Shown piece after piece: positions 1-13,011 of a stretch of 64,000 nt of DNA. The notes beneath the pieces were generated by a model that was given only the letters and a program-made list of their open reading frames with translations, ran no database searches and was not told the origin of the DNA. The position numbers and the translations under genes are program-made. Location: positions 25,585,135 to 25,649,134 of the forward strand of contig OU452202.1 in NCBI GenBank assembly GCA_911728435.2, in the 5' to 3' direction. Each line of letters starts with the position of its first letter. Positions within the stretch are counted from its first letter, which is position 1. Source of the DNA: Apoderus coryli (taxonomy: Eukaryota; Arthropoda; Insecta; Coleoptera; Attelabidae).

Positions 1-1
1 G

Positions 2-797
2 GTCCTACACATCGGAGCTAATAATCCCAGGACTCCATATTTCATCAAGGGAAATGCCGTTAAATCTGTAAATCAGCAGAAGGATCTTGGTGTCACAGTA
101 ACAACGGATTTGAAGTGGGAGGCCCATATTTCCGCCACAGTGAAGAAAGCTAATAGACTGTGGTATCTGATACAGAGAGCTTTCAAATCGAGATCAAACT
201 CTCTAATATTGCAATTGTATAAATCGTATGTCAGACCACTATTGGAATATGCCAACAGCGTTTGGTCCCCCTACTTTATTAAGGACATAGAGGCATTGGA
301 AAGGGTTCAGAGGAGATTCACTAAGCTACCTCATGCACTTAGCCATATACCATATGAGGCGCGATTGAGGCTTTTAAATTTGACATGTCTTTATGATCGA
401 CGACAACGAGGCGATCTAATTCAAACATACAAGATACTTAGTGGCTACTACTCGGTGAATCTCGATGTATTTCATCCTGCTAGAAATCCTAATCTGCGTG
501 GCAATAGTAAGAAACTTGATAAGGAGAGATGTACTAGACTTCCTCGGAAGAATTTTATAACAAACAGAGTTGTATATGCATGGAATTCATTACCTGAAGA
601 GGTGATAATGGCGCAAACGGTTGACAACAGGCTGGACAATTTCATGGAGTACCATGGCGATCAGTTGGTCCACTACTCGCTATAGAAGATGAGTGAGGAT
701 GACATCAATATTTCAAAAACCTCAAATTAGGAACAGCAACAGTTTCATCGGTTTTACCGTTTACTGTTTTACGACTAATAATAATAATAATAATAAT
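2..797 (+). mobile_element. Non-LTR retrotransposon 3' fragment (RT C-terminus)
   Basis: An open frame runs from the window edge (base 2) to the stop at 683-685, with no stops. It reads as the C-terminal part of a non-LTR reverse transcriptase: KDLGV near its start, then the thumb-region block YKSYVRPLLEYANSVW and VQRRFTKL, then the usual basic tail. The catalytic palm is off-window to the left. After about 90 bases of 3' UTR the copy ends in a (TAA)n run at about 776-797, the kind of simple-repeat tail seen in I- and CR1-type elements. The clade assignment is inference. The copy probably lies in an upstream intron of the CUB gene that follows. Confidence 0.8.
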
Positions 798-981
798 TGT
801 TCCAAAATTATTCAGGAAAAACGATATTGATTTAATAACTTTATATACCTGAAGAGGCAAAACAAAGCAACATTGGATATAGGCCTAGATCGGCTTACTT
901 TTAGTTGAGGAATTTGTGGTTAAGCGTTGTACAGTCATTTCATGGACACCCTGTATATAAGTATGTTTTTAATTGTTTTAG
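798..981. other. Intronic sequence with a mariner-type terminus remnant
   Basis: AT-rich sequence between the retrotransposon tail and the first recognised CUB-gene exon. It contains ACACCCTGTATA at about 946-957, the complement of the terminus of the mariner-type element at 26.2 kb. It ends in a pyrimidine-rich acceptor with AG at 980-981. No coding region was seen. Confidence 0.5.
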
Positions 982-3808
982 GAGTGTGTATGAATACTTA
1001 CGAGTGTCGAATACAAGGTGGGAAATCGTACGGCTTTTGTGCTTTGGGCTTTGGAGTATGTTGTGTATGTAAGTTTTAGTTTAATGTTAAAACACTATAC
1101 AGGATGTGTCATGACCTATTTTTGGATAAAACTAACGATGAGCGATAAAGTGTTTTAGTACTTGTTGGAAATAAATTACATAAACATTTTTAGTTAAGGC
1201 AACGTGCAATGAGAACGCGTTCAACAACATCACGCATTTCGTGAATCCAGATTTTCCCGATATAACGTATGGTATGACTTCATGTAATTTGTCAGTGATA
1301 AAAATTGATCCAGAAATAGCGCAACTCAGATTGGATTTTATACATTTCAATTTGGTGAGTAGAACTTTATTTATTCATAATATACAGAACAACCTTGGAA
1401 TTTTAAAACCTTATAGGGGCAGCCAAATCGTAAAACTGGTATATGCGATGAAGATGTTTTCCTAATGACAGCTGAAAGCTCTAGTTTAGAATTTACACTT
1501 TGTGGAATAAATAGTGGCCAACATGGTAAGAATAACCTTTAGTGCAATAAATAAACTACCTACCTTCATGAATGAAAGGTCGGATTGTACATTACTTTAT
1601 TTCTCAAATACATACTAAAGACATCCTGAGGAAGTCTACGTGGGACGTTCGAACGTCCCTCGGACATCCAAGTCTGGTACCGAGCTGTCTCTGGGACGTC
1701 CGTCAGATGTTACTAATCCTTACGTTCCCAGGACGTCCAAGGTGGACGTCCTCAGAACGTTTCATCCAACTCTAGATAAGACCTAGGATAATTATTGATT
1801 TCTGCTGAAAAGCGAAAAAAGAGTTCAAACTGACAGTCACAGTGTAGGTTATTTTTTTATATAAAATCTCATACCTTGTGTAAAAAAAATAAAACTCAAA
1901 ATATGTGTATCTTATTTTTACTTCAGGTAGTTAATACATTAGCTGCTCCTATATTAACTGCTGTTAAGTTCTTTTTTTTGCCTCTTTGGATTTTATTTTT
2001 GTCAGAGCACCGCTTCATGAAGCTCTGGATGGCCTCTTCTATATCGTTTCGGTTACAGTGTACCAGACATTTCCTGGCCGCTTCTGAAAATTGAAAAAAT
2101 ATATATTTTATGATAATTATTTCGATAATTTGGTAGATCCTAAAAATTTGAAAGCAACAACAATTTTCTTAAGCAATATTATAAAAACTTACGAATTAAG
2201 ACCTTTGAAAATGGGGAAGAAGAATTTCCTGTATCTAAATTAAACTCACTCTGTAATCTTTGCACCTAACCTTATTCTCTTGGCACGCATATAATATTTC
2301 TTCATAGAAGAAGACATCGATATTCTACTATTACTTAGTTCAGAAAAACTTCAAAACAAACAAAAAACCCTAAATGATAATGATAAAGTAAATGGATTGT
2401 TACAATGACTAATAACTATCAAAATGTACCACAGCAGAGCATATTAAGCCAATTGAAATAAATAATATAAAAAAGATAATTAATTTATATAATGTAAATA
2501 TTGCATTATAACATTGCAAACAACTGTCCGTACCAAAATTTTAAAATCGATTATCCTCAGGACGTCTCAGGGACGTTTCTTTCGAATTTCCCATTCAGGT
2601 TTCAAATCATTTGTCCTTAGGACATCCAAAACGGTATGGGGACATTTGGACCTAAATGAGATCAAAATTGGACGTCCTGGGGACGTCGTGTGCTATCTGG
2701 GTTATATTAAATTATTTTTTAAACAAAATTAAAGATTCCCGACTTAAAAATAAGATTTTATTGCAGTATATATTGATTTGGATACAATTAACGAACCTGT
2801 ACAAATAACGATGAGATTGAATAGAAAAGTAGTGGGTAGATTATGGGAAATACGAATTATACAAGTACCATTTACTCAAAGAGCGCCTACAGGTTGCTTA
2901 CAATATCATGAAGGTACATTTTCTACTTATTATGTCTTCACTGATTTTTGTTTTATGTTTTCCAAAATGTAAACTTAATTTCAGGAAGTTTTGGAATTAT
3001 TCAAACAATGAATTTTGCTGATAATGGTCGACATTTAGCCAACCAGGACTACAATATTTGTATTCGACAAGAGGAGGCAATGTGTACCATAGCTTATGAG
3101 CCATGTCATGAAAATGCTTTTAGGTAATATATCAACGAACACCACATCAGTAGTTTACACAAAACAAGGGGTATGTTTTGTTGACAGTTGTGCATCTTGT
3201 TACAGAATAAGTCCAAATTCAGATGACCCACTTGCTGTTGCGGCTATGGACGAGGAATTCGGAAGTGGTGACAATGACATAAGTGAAACCCGTGCATTAA
3301 ATGAATGCAACGATAAAATTATAGTTCCTTGTGACTCTGATGATTTGCTCATGGTAGGTATCTGAAGTTTTAGTGTAAACCTACTTACCTATATGTTCAT
3401 AGTCTGACCGATTGGGGAACTGAACTCGATTAAAACTAACCCCACTTCGTATTAAATTAGGTTAGGTGTATTTCATATACTATTTTTCTATCAGCAGTTT
3501 TTAGGCAGCACCTAACGTCAGGGAAAGACTCAATCTCAATAGAATATAATAATTATTCGGAAAATGTAATTATTTGTTTAAATATTTAATTTGTTATTTA
3601 GCCAGGATTTATAGAAAATGACCCAGGAAATTGTGATATAATCCATTGTGGTTCAACATTGTGCCCATCAGGACAAAAACCGTGCCGAATCGAAACTAGT
3701 GCTACACCATTTAAAGTTGGTGTTCATTTTGGACCAAGTACCAGAGAGGAGTCGCCGGAGGATAATTTAGGAATGTGTTTAGTGTATGAACAATTACCCT
3801 GTAGTTAG
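982..3808 (+). CDS. Secreted insect CUB-domain protein (3' seven exons, partial)
   Basis: Seven exons join in phase: 982-1068, 1194-1354, 1417-1525, 2767-2913, 2985-3123, 3206-3353 and 3602-3808 (stop TAG 3806-3808), giving about 332 residues. All introns are GT-AG. The start encodes a cysteine knot-like block (GVCMNTYEC, then FCALGFGVCCVF). A CUB-like domain follows (FVNPDFPD, LRLDFIHFNL, then GQPNRKTGICDEDVF). A second cysteine-rich half carries RAPTGCLQY, LANQDYNICIRQEE, DEEFGSGDND and C-terminal EESPEDNLGMCLVYEQLPC. I recognise this layout from a family of uncharacterised insect secreted CUB proteins; its biochemical role is unknown. The 5' exon(s), including the expected signal peptide, lie left of 982 or outside the window. 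Intron 3 (1526-2766) holds a mobile element. Poly(A) signals follow at 3898-3907. Confidence 0.85.
1590..2705. mobile_element. GACGTC-motif element inside CUB-gene intron 3
   Basis: Two blocks, about 1615-1765 and 2545-2705, are packed with the palindromic hexamer GACGTC and close variants (GGACGTCC, GGACATCC). They bracket 780 bp of ordinary AT-rich DNA that holds a coding-exon candidate. The right end reads, on the minus strand, CCCAGATAGCACACGACGTC. The same end, with two changes, recurs near 5.37 kb. I could not find a matching left terminus, so the left boundary is approximate. This is probably a DNA transposon derivative, class unknown. Confidence 0.45.
1923..2083 (-). CDS. Terminal exon of a DUF4806-like protein inside the intronic element
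   Basis: On the minus strand a pyrimidine-rich acceptor ending in CAG (2084-2086) precedes an open frame to a TGA at 1923-1925. It reads SEAARKCLVHCNRNDIEEAI, then QSFMKRCSDK and a lysine-rich end. The spacing of DIEEAIQSFMKRCSDK matches the C-terminal helix I associate with DUF4806, a domain common in multi-copy insect genes that sit in or near transposons. Upstream exons on the minus strand were not recognised, so this may be a captured or decayed exon. It is antisense to the CUB gene and lies between the two GACGTC blocks. Confidence 0.4.
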
Positions 3809-3897
3809 ATACTACTGATAAGGATAAAGATGACAAACTAGGTAATTTAGGAAAATATTTATTATTTATGTACATTAGTCCTGTTAATAATTTTATA

Positions 3898-3907
3898 AAT
3901 AAATAAA
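3898..3907 (+). promoter_or_regulatory. Poly(A) signals of the CUB gene
   Basis: Overlapping AATAAA hexamers at 3898-3903 and 3902-3907, about 90 bases after the stop codon. This is a normal 3' UTR length for a compact insect gene. Confidence 0.6.
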
Positions 3908-4139
3908 GAAAGTTTTAATAATAATAAAATATTGTAAAAATTGTTATTGACAAGTGTATTATGTAATTAGTAAAGAATTCCAATTCTGCAACTTCATATA
4001 CGTACTTACGTAGATGATTATGCAACTCCAAATTTGCATCAATATGGCTTGCGTTCAGTGCCGTTGCGATACCCACCATATTGGAAAGTAAACAAGCACA
4101 CAGTGTGTGTGACCGTATTTCTATATTGGAAATAGCTAT

Positions 4140-5370
4140 AGCACAAAAACATTTTAAAGACATCTTAAAAACCTTGGAATCAGACATTCAAAATGTCTTC
4201 TTAACGCCTGCAGACATCTTTAATAAGGCGTCTTCAAGACGGCTTATTATGTTACAAAACACAACGTCTCTACGACGTCTGTTTACAGACATATTAAACA
4301 TTTATTAGAGAAGACGTTTAGAAGTCCATTTCCACATACAGGGTGTCCCACTGGGAATCGAATCGATCTGTATTAACAAGCATACATATATAAATCACCG
4401 TGATTGTTATCATATTGACTACAAAAGTACACTCCTTCCTGCAATGACCGAGAACGCAAAAAAAAATGGGATTTAACCAATTTTTAAATCATTATTTATG
4501 GAAAATTTGCCGGATTTCCTTATAAATAAATAAATAAATGTTTAATGTCTTAACAGGTTTACACCCAATTACAAGACAATTACAATGTTTCAACTTAAAA
4601 ATAATAATTCTATGCAATTTATAGACTTAAATATAACACCAAATACTGACTACACTACGAATAAGAACAAAATAAAAAATACACTAATTATTATTAATAC
4701 AAAACCAAGAGTACGCTAAGCTGACAAGTCACGCCACCCCATATCTTGAGTAAAAAAAAATCATTCCCTTCTCAACATGAATCTAAAAAATATAAGAATT
4801 ATAAGTTTAAACTAGTTAGATATTCGTGCAACTGACGCTTGAAAGTGTTAAAACTTTCATTGAAAAAGTCAACAAATCTGTGTATTTTATGGTAATTGGA
4901 CAAACTGCAAGCTCTGTAAACCGGCGCTCTACCCTCATAGTTAGTTAGTCAATTTTCGTTGGACAGCTTCTATTTTATTTATATGTACCTGATGTATAGG
5001 GGACCAAACAACTGACGCATATTCCAATTTAGGTCTAATTAGTGAGTTGTATAGTGACACAAGACAAGGCACACTTTGGAAACCCACAGTAGAGCGAACA
5101 ATAAAACCCAAAATTCGAATAGCATCATTCACAATTCACTCCACATGATGGTTAAAGGACAAATCACTATCAACCCAAACTCCAAGATCTCTGACAACCT
5201 CGCATGATGCAATTTTCTACAAGACATTGCAGACATTGAATAGGCATCTAATAAAGACATCTATCTGTAAAGTGTCTTAAAGATTTCTCTTTTAGGTCGA
5301 AGACGTTCAGACATATTTTGGGCATAAAACAGGCGTCTTAAAGATGTCGTGTGCTGTCTGGGAAGGTTCT
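4140..5370. mobile_element. AAGACGTC-motif element split by a retrotransposon
   Basis: Sequence at 4140-4330 and 5215-5368 is dense in GACATCTT / AAGACGTC variants. The right end, on the minus strand, begins CCCAGACAGCACACGACATC, which matches the right end of the element in CUB intron 3 with two changes. The middle (about 4330-5215) is foreign: a CAGGGTGTCCC mariner-type end at 4338 and a minus-strand non-LTR fragment. The left terminus is unclear. Confidence 0.4.
4520..5215 (-). mobile_element. Non-LTR retrotransposon 3' fragment
   Basis: On the minus strand the codons from about 5212 read VVRDLGVWVDSDLSFNHHVE, one in-frame stop, then an open stretch at 5132-4941 containing FIVRSTVGF, LYNSLIRPKLEYASVVWSP and IEAVQRKLTN. 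This is the thumb region of a CR1/I/Jockey-like reverse transcriptase. A frameshift follows near 4945. The 3' end is an (ATTT)n tail at about 4526-4545. It is 5'-truncated and dead, and related in architecture to the copies at 36.7, 49.4 and 55.0 kb. Confidence 0.75.
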
Positions 5371-8300
5371 GAAAAGACAATGGTATAACCAAAGATTAAT
5401 CTACACAATAGATAGTCAGCGTATATGGGAAATAAAACAAAAATTGAAACTGTCTCGACACGAGCTACATCTATTAGAAAAACATGCAACCATGGAAATT
5501 TAGATGGCGTTATATGTATTGTGTTGAAATAAAATAATCATATGGGCAATGTTAGACAAGGACGAGTATACTTTCCCCTACGAGGTGGGAGTTTGTTTTT
5601 ATATTATAGGTATCATATATGTACTACTGTGCAGCAGTGTTTTTTGTTTAAAATTATATGGTATACGTATACCTATCTACGCAAAGATTAATGTGTATGG
5701 ACGAAAATAAAAGAAATTACTATAATAGTATAAATATACAGGGCTGGTTTATTAAATGTTTTAGACAATAATTTTAAATGACTAAAATAATATTATTTTA
5801 GTCATTTAATTTTAAATTTCGGATATAATGATGCATCAAAAAGTTATATTTAAATTAACGAAATTTGGCGTTATAGATAGGACTTCCGGTTATTACCTGA
5901 TTCAGTTTTAAGGATCAAACTCAAACAGCAGATTCAACTTGTCGTTAACATTATGAAAAAATAAATCTCAGAGGCGGGTAAATTAAAGGGGCATACAGGC
6001 GTGAAATGCTACCCTAACTTTTTTATGCACATTTTTTGCGTGTGTTTCAATTCGGAGATGTAAAATCTAACAAATTATATACGTAATAAATGTATCCTTC
6101 TGTGATATTGATAGAAAGTCATCGTTATCGCGTAATATCGATTTTAAGAAATGTTAATATTAAAAAGGCTGTGCTTTTTACAAGTTGCTGAAGTAAATAA
6201 GGTTTGAAATTTCCAGCATGACAATAATTATTTAAAAAAATACGGTTTCGAAATGCAGGATGTAAAAAATTAGAATTTTTAATCTGTTTTTAATGAAAAT
6301 TTAAATCTATTGAGAAATATGGTTCAGGGTTTTTGTGAAATGTATTTTACTCCAAAGATTCTACTCATCGATTATAACCGAATTAATTTACTCAAAAATA
6401 TCTATACTAGTAAAATAACACAATTATCACAATTAGGTTCAAATTCTGCAACGCCGAATTGAAAAAAAACTTACAGTCTCCCTAATATTGGTTTTTATGC
6501 AATGATCATAAAACTTTAAAAAACTAACGATTTATGTAGATTGTATTGTTAACACGTTTCGTAAAAAGCTTTAAAAACCCACCAACAGGGTGTTAAAAGT
6601 ATCACGACAATAACTTTTTTCATGTTTTAACAAGTACAATCGTCTGCTTCAGATTGATCCTTAAAAACTGAATAACAGTTTCTCTATATAAAAAAATAAA
6701 ACTCGTAAATATCATCCCCAAACATTTAATTTGAATACAATTACATAACACCATATTTGAAAGTAAATAAAAAAAAACAGCATTACCTAGTTTGACAGAT
6801 TTGCAAATTGCAAATCAAAGTATCTATGTAACAGGGTGTTGCATAAGTACTTGTACAAACTTTAAAGGGTGATTCTTTGACTAATTTTAAGATACAAATT
6901 TCATATGTACATGGGTCCGCTACGGCTTGGTTTTCGAGATACAGGTAGTTCAAAAAGAATATTATATTTAGGATTATATGCTTGTTCAATAGCATCGCAA
7001 TTTGGTGCAATTCGGGATACAGGTGTATTGATGACACCAGAGCTGTCAAAAGAACTAATAAAAAATACGAAAAATAACAAAATACAAATATCATTCAAAA
7101 GACAACAATGCACATAATAGTCGGTACCAAGCCAAATAGGTAGTAGGTAAATATAGATTTATTTTGTTTCGGGCTTGGGCTTGGCACCGACTTATTGTAA
7201 TCAAAACTACCCACCAAACGGATACATTTAATTTTACGCAGATGCTCAAAATGTTAACTTTCTTTCATTAATAGAGACCTGTGAAGTGAGCTTACCTCTT
7301 ACGCCCACGTATTAAGTACTAAGTTTCAGTTATTAGTTATAATTTTTTATTTTCCAAGAAAGCGAAACGAGATATTTAAAACGGCATTGCGCCGCCCTCA
7401 TGTATACCTCCGGGGGCGGCATCGAAAATCGCTACACGTCACAAACTTGTAAATGCTTAAAACTACCCCTATATCAAATTTCTATTTTCTATCTTTTTTG
7501 TTTCATACCCAAAGCCCTATTCCTACCGAACTTATTATTTACCCGAAGAAACATTAAAAAGAAGTAAAATTTAAGTACCTAAACCGATAAAGTGGAACTT
7601 ATACCTGATGAAGAGACAGACTACTATAATAGGTATACCTAATATAATATAGGTAGCACTGATAATTTTTTTATTATAGGTATTATAAGATCTACAACAA
7701 TCTTGTTACATCTTTGCCACATTGTCTACGTGAAATATTTAGTCAAAAGTATGTTTCTATCTAAAAGCTTTTCATTTAACGATTGTTCGCCACTGATCAT
7801 GGGACTGGTCTAGTCTTGAAACATGTATGACATGGATTAAATATTATTATATTAAATTTAATTCATAGAGATTAGGCTTTTATTTCAATACTGTACTTGT
7901 AATAAATCACCCTGTGTGTTTCTTTTACCGACGAATTGGCAACAGCACGACACACACCACATTCGCTTGTTTTTTTTTCTACCCTCCCTGCGTATCCCCT
8001 CCAGATTAATACAGAATTTCATCAATTTCTCTCTCTGACAATACAGCATTGCCGGTGCATATCTGTTGCAAATGATCTAAATAATTGTTATACGTTGCGT
8101 TTTGTTTTTGATATTAATAAACTACAAAACGGTTTCTGGCTGTGACAATACTGCTCTATGCTTTACACGCTAGTCTACGCCACGTAGTGGCAGGCATACT
8201 TACGAGATGTTCTGATTTTAATGCATTGGGCTGACTATCTATTGTGTAGATTAATCTTTGGTATAACTTATAAACGCTAGATCATTTCCCATAAAGCATC

Positions 8301-9050
8301 TCGTTGCCAAAACACCGATATCTGGATTGTAAGTAAGTATATTTTGAATGGCCTATATTGCTATAGTCACAGTAGATGGCGCCATTATTTAAATGCAGGA
8401 TCTTATAAAGTTATGCAACACAAAATACAATGCTTTAAAGTTTCCTTTAATGTGGTTTTTGTAGTTTGTGGCGTCAACGTCTAAAAGATTGATTGAAGTT
8501 TAAACGTAGTTATCTGCCTTTCAATATTGAATTTACTAATTCCTATCTTTCATAATATTATCAATAGATGGCACTATCTGTTCTAGATACAAGACCGTAT
8601 AAGTCACAATTGATAAGTAGGTAGGTACCTACCTATATCAATTATCAATCTCATTGTAAAGATTAATTTGTGTACATTTATTTATATTTCGCACCCTTGA
8701 AATCTTTCATCTAGTTTTAAAATTGCAATAGGTATCAAGAATGTAAAAATAATAATTAATTTTGAATCCTTGGGGTGGAGATTGGATGGGTCTTTCTTTT
8801 CATACCTATTTTAAAAAAAAATATTTCTTCATAGTTACGTTTTTTAATTATTTAATGGGATATTTTGATAGTCCCTCAAAAATGAATGCGATATTTTTTT
8901 ATCATATGCCTACCTAATCTCTATATCGTTTTCACAAAACTTTGTGAAACTTTTAATATTTCGCTGAAACCTAGTAAATTTCAAGAAAAAATTGTTTAAG
9001 GCCGATGATAACCAGAGCTCATTTTACTTATAACTTATTGGTGCAGACAA
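5371..9050. other. Non-coding AT-rich stretch with transposon-end relics
   Basis: No supported gene was seen. It holds mariner-type terminus relics (CAGGGTGTT at about 6589 and 6831). It also holds a dispersed-repeat piece at 6865-6965 (open on both strands, but the reading frames look accidental) and a 36-bp segment at 8230-8265 that is inverted relative to 5382-5420. Confidence 0.4.
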
Positions 9051-9059
9051 GCATCTTTT

Positions 9060-10385
9060 AATTTATACAGGGTGCTGACAATTTGCAACTACATTTTTCC
9101 ACCATTTAAATGAGTGTAACTTAATTTTCTTAAATGGAACACCAGTAAATTTTACTTTGACAAGATGCAGATTTTAATTCTGCATGAATTTTGTTAAGGT
9201 TTGTCAGTACTCAAATTGCTTAATTTTCGCTGAAAATACGTTTTTCTATTCTTCTATTTCGACACTCGCACTCGATCTTGACTTGTTTAATAATTAAAAT
9301 TGCCTTTGTTAAAATGCAGACACAATCTGCATTAGTGCTAGAATTAGCTTGTCTCAGCGTTTCATAGATGCATAAATATACCTACATATAGCCTAGGCCC
9401 TAGGATATAAGCTATAGTTAGGTACCTACCTATTTAAAAAAAAGTTATTACCCAATAGCAAGAACAAAAGAGGCTTGAGAGCAGAAAACAAAGAAGGGTT
9501 TTAATAAGTATACAAGAAATCCCTTTGGGATTTCCCAGTCGTTTTGTGGTAGTCTTATCTATTACAAAAGTCATCGAGGGTTATAAAAAAGAACTGAAAA
9601 TATGGGTTGAAAACCTAATCACATAAACAGAATTACATTTGAGACACCCTGTATATAAATAAATTTTATGACACCGCTCTAACAAACTAAGAAAACTCCA
9701 AAGTTAAATAAATTAATAAAAAAAGTAACCTGTCGCTGAAAATATGGTTTAAAAACCTGATCAAATAAATGGAAACAATACACATACACCCTGTATAAAA
9801 ATGTATGACCCCATTCTAACTAAAAATACTGTGAAAAAATATATAAAAAAATTCTTATGAAACATTTTTGAGCCATCCTGTGCAATAATTTCATGAAAAC
9901 ATTCTAAAAAACTAAAAAATTAAAAAGTTTTTCTGTCTATTACGTTCTACCTTGCCTGAAAATCTTGAAAATAAATATAAACATTTTTGAGTAACCCTTT
10001 ATTTAAATTGTAGGCGGTTATTCTGGAAATTTAAAAGTTCTTAATATTTGTACGTTTCACTCTAAAGAATTGCTAAAAAAACGTGCTCTTAACACTAAGG
10101 CAAAAAATTTGGGACACCCTGTAATTCTAGTTATTATTTTATGTTTATATATATTTGTTTATAAACTGATCTCATATAGTAAATTTGACAGTAAAATTTG
10201 AATTTTCTCTGTCATAATAATAAATAATTTTTCCTAAAAATGATTTCACCCTGTATAAAAAATGTATGAAACCATTCTAACATACTACAAAAAATCAAAA
10301 GTTTTCTAACTGTTTTGTTTCGCTCTAAAAAATTTAAGCGTTGTAAAACTAATATATTTTTCTGTATGACCCTGTATATGGTTTT
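9060..10385. repeat. Degenerate tandem repeat with ACACCCTGTATA units
   Basis: At least five irregular units of about 130-180 bases, each beginning near CACCCTGTATA(A/T) (about 9645, 9787, 10248 and decayed forms between). Each continues with phrases such as TATGAxxCCATTCTAAC and AAACATTTTTGAG. A related block is at 29.7-30.5 kb, and both share a short segment with AAATCCCTTxGGGATTTCCC (about 9510 and 29733). The CACCCTGTA core equals the complement of the terminus of the 26.2-kb mariner-type element, so the array may derive from its ends. No coding potential. Confidence 0.5.
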
Positions 10386-10399
10386 TTTAATTTATTCCA

Positions 10400-12950
10400 C
10401 ACTTAACCACAGTATATTTAATATTTACGATGACTTAACGTTTTTGCTACAGCTGATTATTTAAAGAATCAAAAACACTATCGACAGTTTTATTACCTTA
10501 CACCTCTAGTTCACATGTTTTTATTTTTTGTATGTTGGTAACATTGACTTTTGTTATCTATCAAAATCTATAGGCATTAGCATTTTTCTTCGTTGACAAT
10601 TAACTGAAAAAGTTATGTTGAAAATGAGTGATAGGGGTATCACATCAGTTCAAGTGAACATAGAAGTGAGGCAAAGCTGTGCTAATTTAATAGACTTTGC
10701 CTCGCCTCACAATTGTTCTACTCCCTGCTCCCTGGTTTTCAAGAATAGCTGCCCAGCTGATCTAGGTAGTATCCTTCAACGTAAATATCAGTTAGGTTCA
10801 ACTGAGCGACAGTTGAACGTACCATATCAATTCAACTGAATAGCGTTTTATTTGAAAAACAACAAACTGTAATAACTTTTATGTTACGACTTATTATTAC
10901 TTATTATTGTATACATTAATATTGGGTGAAATAAACACTACTACTACTACTTATAAAAAAATATATAAATGCAAAATTATAAATGGTTTTCTCTCATTGA
11001 CTGAATACTTGGAATACCACGTTAATACCATCCAGTACATTATGTGCTTGTTTTCAAAACAATTTCTGCTATTTTGGGTTATTCTTCTTTGATCTAAAAC
11101 ACGACAAATGAATTTTTAGACTACTTATGTTAAATAAATATGTGAGACAATTATCACCTTTTCAACTCTCGCAGAATTTATCTTCAGAAACCTTTATTGA
11201 TTCGAAAACTATCTTAAACCTTGTTTACCATGTCATGTCGCTACATTAATTTGATCGTTTTGAAATAATATTAATTTTCTTTTGGAAACATTATTAGTTG
11301 TACCCATGTTTCTATTTCGTGTAGGTATAAAATATTTTATATTATGCTGCTTCTATGATAAAAATACTTTCTCTAAATAAAAGTTTCTTTCCACAGAATA
11401 AGGAATGTATTATTCTGTGCTTTATGGTAAGTCGTTTTTGTTTACCAATGTGGAGATTAGGAGATACCTAAGTAGTATGTGGTATAATATGTAGGTACGT
11501 ACCTAGGAACATAAACAAATCTAGTTGAAATACCTTTAAATAAACATAAAAAGTATTGTATTTTAAAGTACTTACGTAAGAAAGCTTATATAGCCTTTTC
11601 TAGTGTTTGTTTACGTACGTGTAATATAACCTAAAAATACTATTACCTATTATAGGTACATCAAAAATCGAATTTTGGCTAGAAATAAACATTAGGTATT
11701 AATAGAATATAATTACCGTGTACAATAACCAATATTAGAATGAATTTTATTATGTTTTTTCTATTTTCAAACAAATTAAAAGAATTTATTTATATTTTAT
11801 TTCGAAATGACACTTGTCATAATTGTCATACAGCAAATATTAGCTCTTTAGTTCCTTGGTTGTCAGATTTATTTTTTCTTAGTATATGAAATATGTAATA
11901 TATATTTATAGGGGAGAATATTTTCTTAAAAGTGGATTTGAAACTAAAGTTTTCATGAAAGAAAATTGAAAATAAATATTGGCTAATTTAAGTTTGTGGT
12001 TAATTAACTTGTGTTGGGTATGTAAATTGAATTGGGATTGATTGATTTTGGTATTTTACGCCAATAATGATATATTGAATAAAGTGTGGCAACCGCGATT
12101 TTCGCAATTTTTGTAGGTTGTTGTCACGTTTTGAAAGAATTGAATGGAATGACATATAAATAATATGGATTTTTTTCCACAACGAAATTATTTTAGCAAA
12201 GGTAAAATAAAATAAACTTGAGGAAATTGAGATTATATTTAACTAACCATCTGCAGGTGTGTCGGGTCTCAATAGGTTTCAGTTTAATTAAGCTATTGTG
12301 CGAATAATAAGTACGAGGTGTAGGATAGAGATAATTTGAAAGACATTCTGGCAGCAAAGCATTGTAAGTTGGTATGTTGTTTAATCGAGTAGATTCCATA
12401 AGAATAGCACACAAATCTGTTTTCTTTTCTACTGACTTTACTTTAATGAAAAATGTGACGATTTGGGAACTATTTTAAAAATGTTTCCCTTCAAAGGAGC
12501 CTCACCAAAAGTAGCCTATTCCCGATTCTCAATATTTAACTGCATGTTAAAACACATGGCATATTTTACACTTGTTTTGATTGTCAGAAATCTGTGCCCA
12601 ACTTTATCCTGTTTTCGTTCAAGATTAGAGTGAGTAAGGGCTTACACAGTTTATACTTTTTGATAGGTAGGAAATTGCACACATAAAAAAGCAAGCGATG
12701 CACCCCTACAAACGTGCTAAAACATGAAATACAAAAAAAAAGTGTTGAATGCGTTTCATACCAATAAAGCAACGACATACGTAGCGTCAATAACCTGGTA
12801 TAACACCGCTTTTCAAGTCTTTGTGTTTGGCTTGGTTTATTATAAATTGCGACAAAAAGTACGTTAAATTTCTTGTTAAAACTCTTTATAATAAATAACT
12901 GTGTTGTAGTGAGAGTATTTTGTTATAAATAATATCGAATATATAGAAAT
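10400..12950. other. Intergenic AT-rich DNA upstream of scylla
   Basis: Short open frames occur here but show no family signature and no coding-like composition. No recognisable element was found. It may hold distal regulatory DNA for the REDD-family gene. Confidence 0.35.
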
Positions 12951-13011
12951 ATATTCAAATTTGCCAGGTTTTGAACAGCCGGTATTAGAAGGAGAGAGAT
13001 GGTATAAACGT

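Noticed and set aside
4095..4110. CACAGTG heptamer resembling a Transib/RSS terminus
   Set aside because: A single heptamer inside a GT/CA-rich stretch, with no partner terminus or 5-bp target duplication.
6783..7117. Overlapping open frames of 70-103 codons on both strands
   Set aside because: No family motifs, open on both strands at once, and the DNA is a dispersed-repeat fragment; most likely chance.
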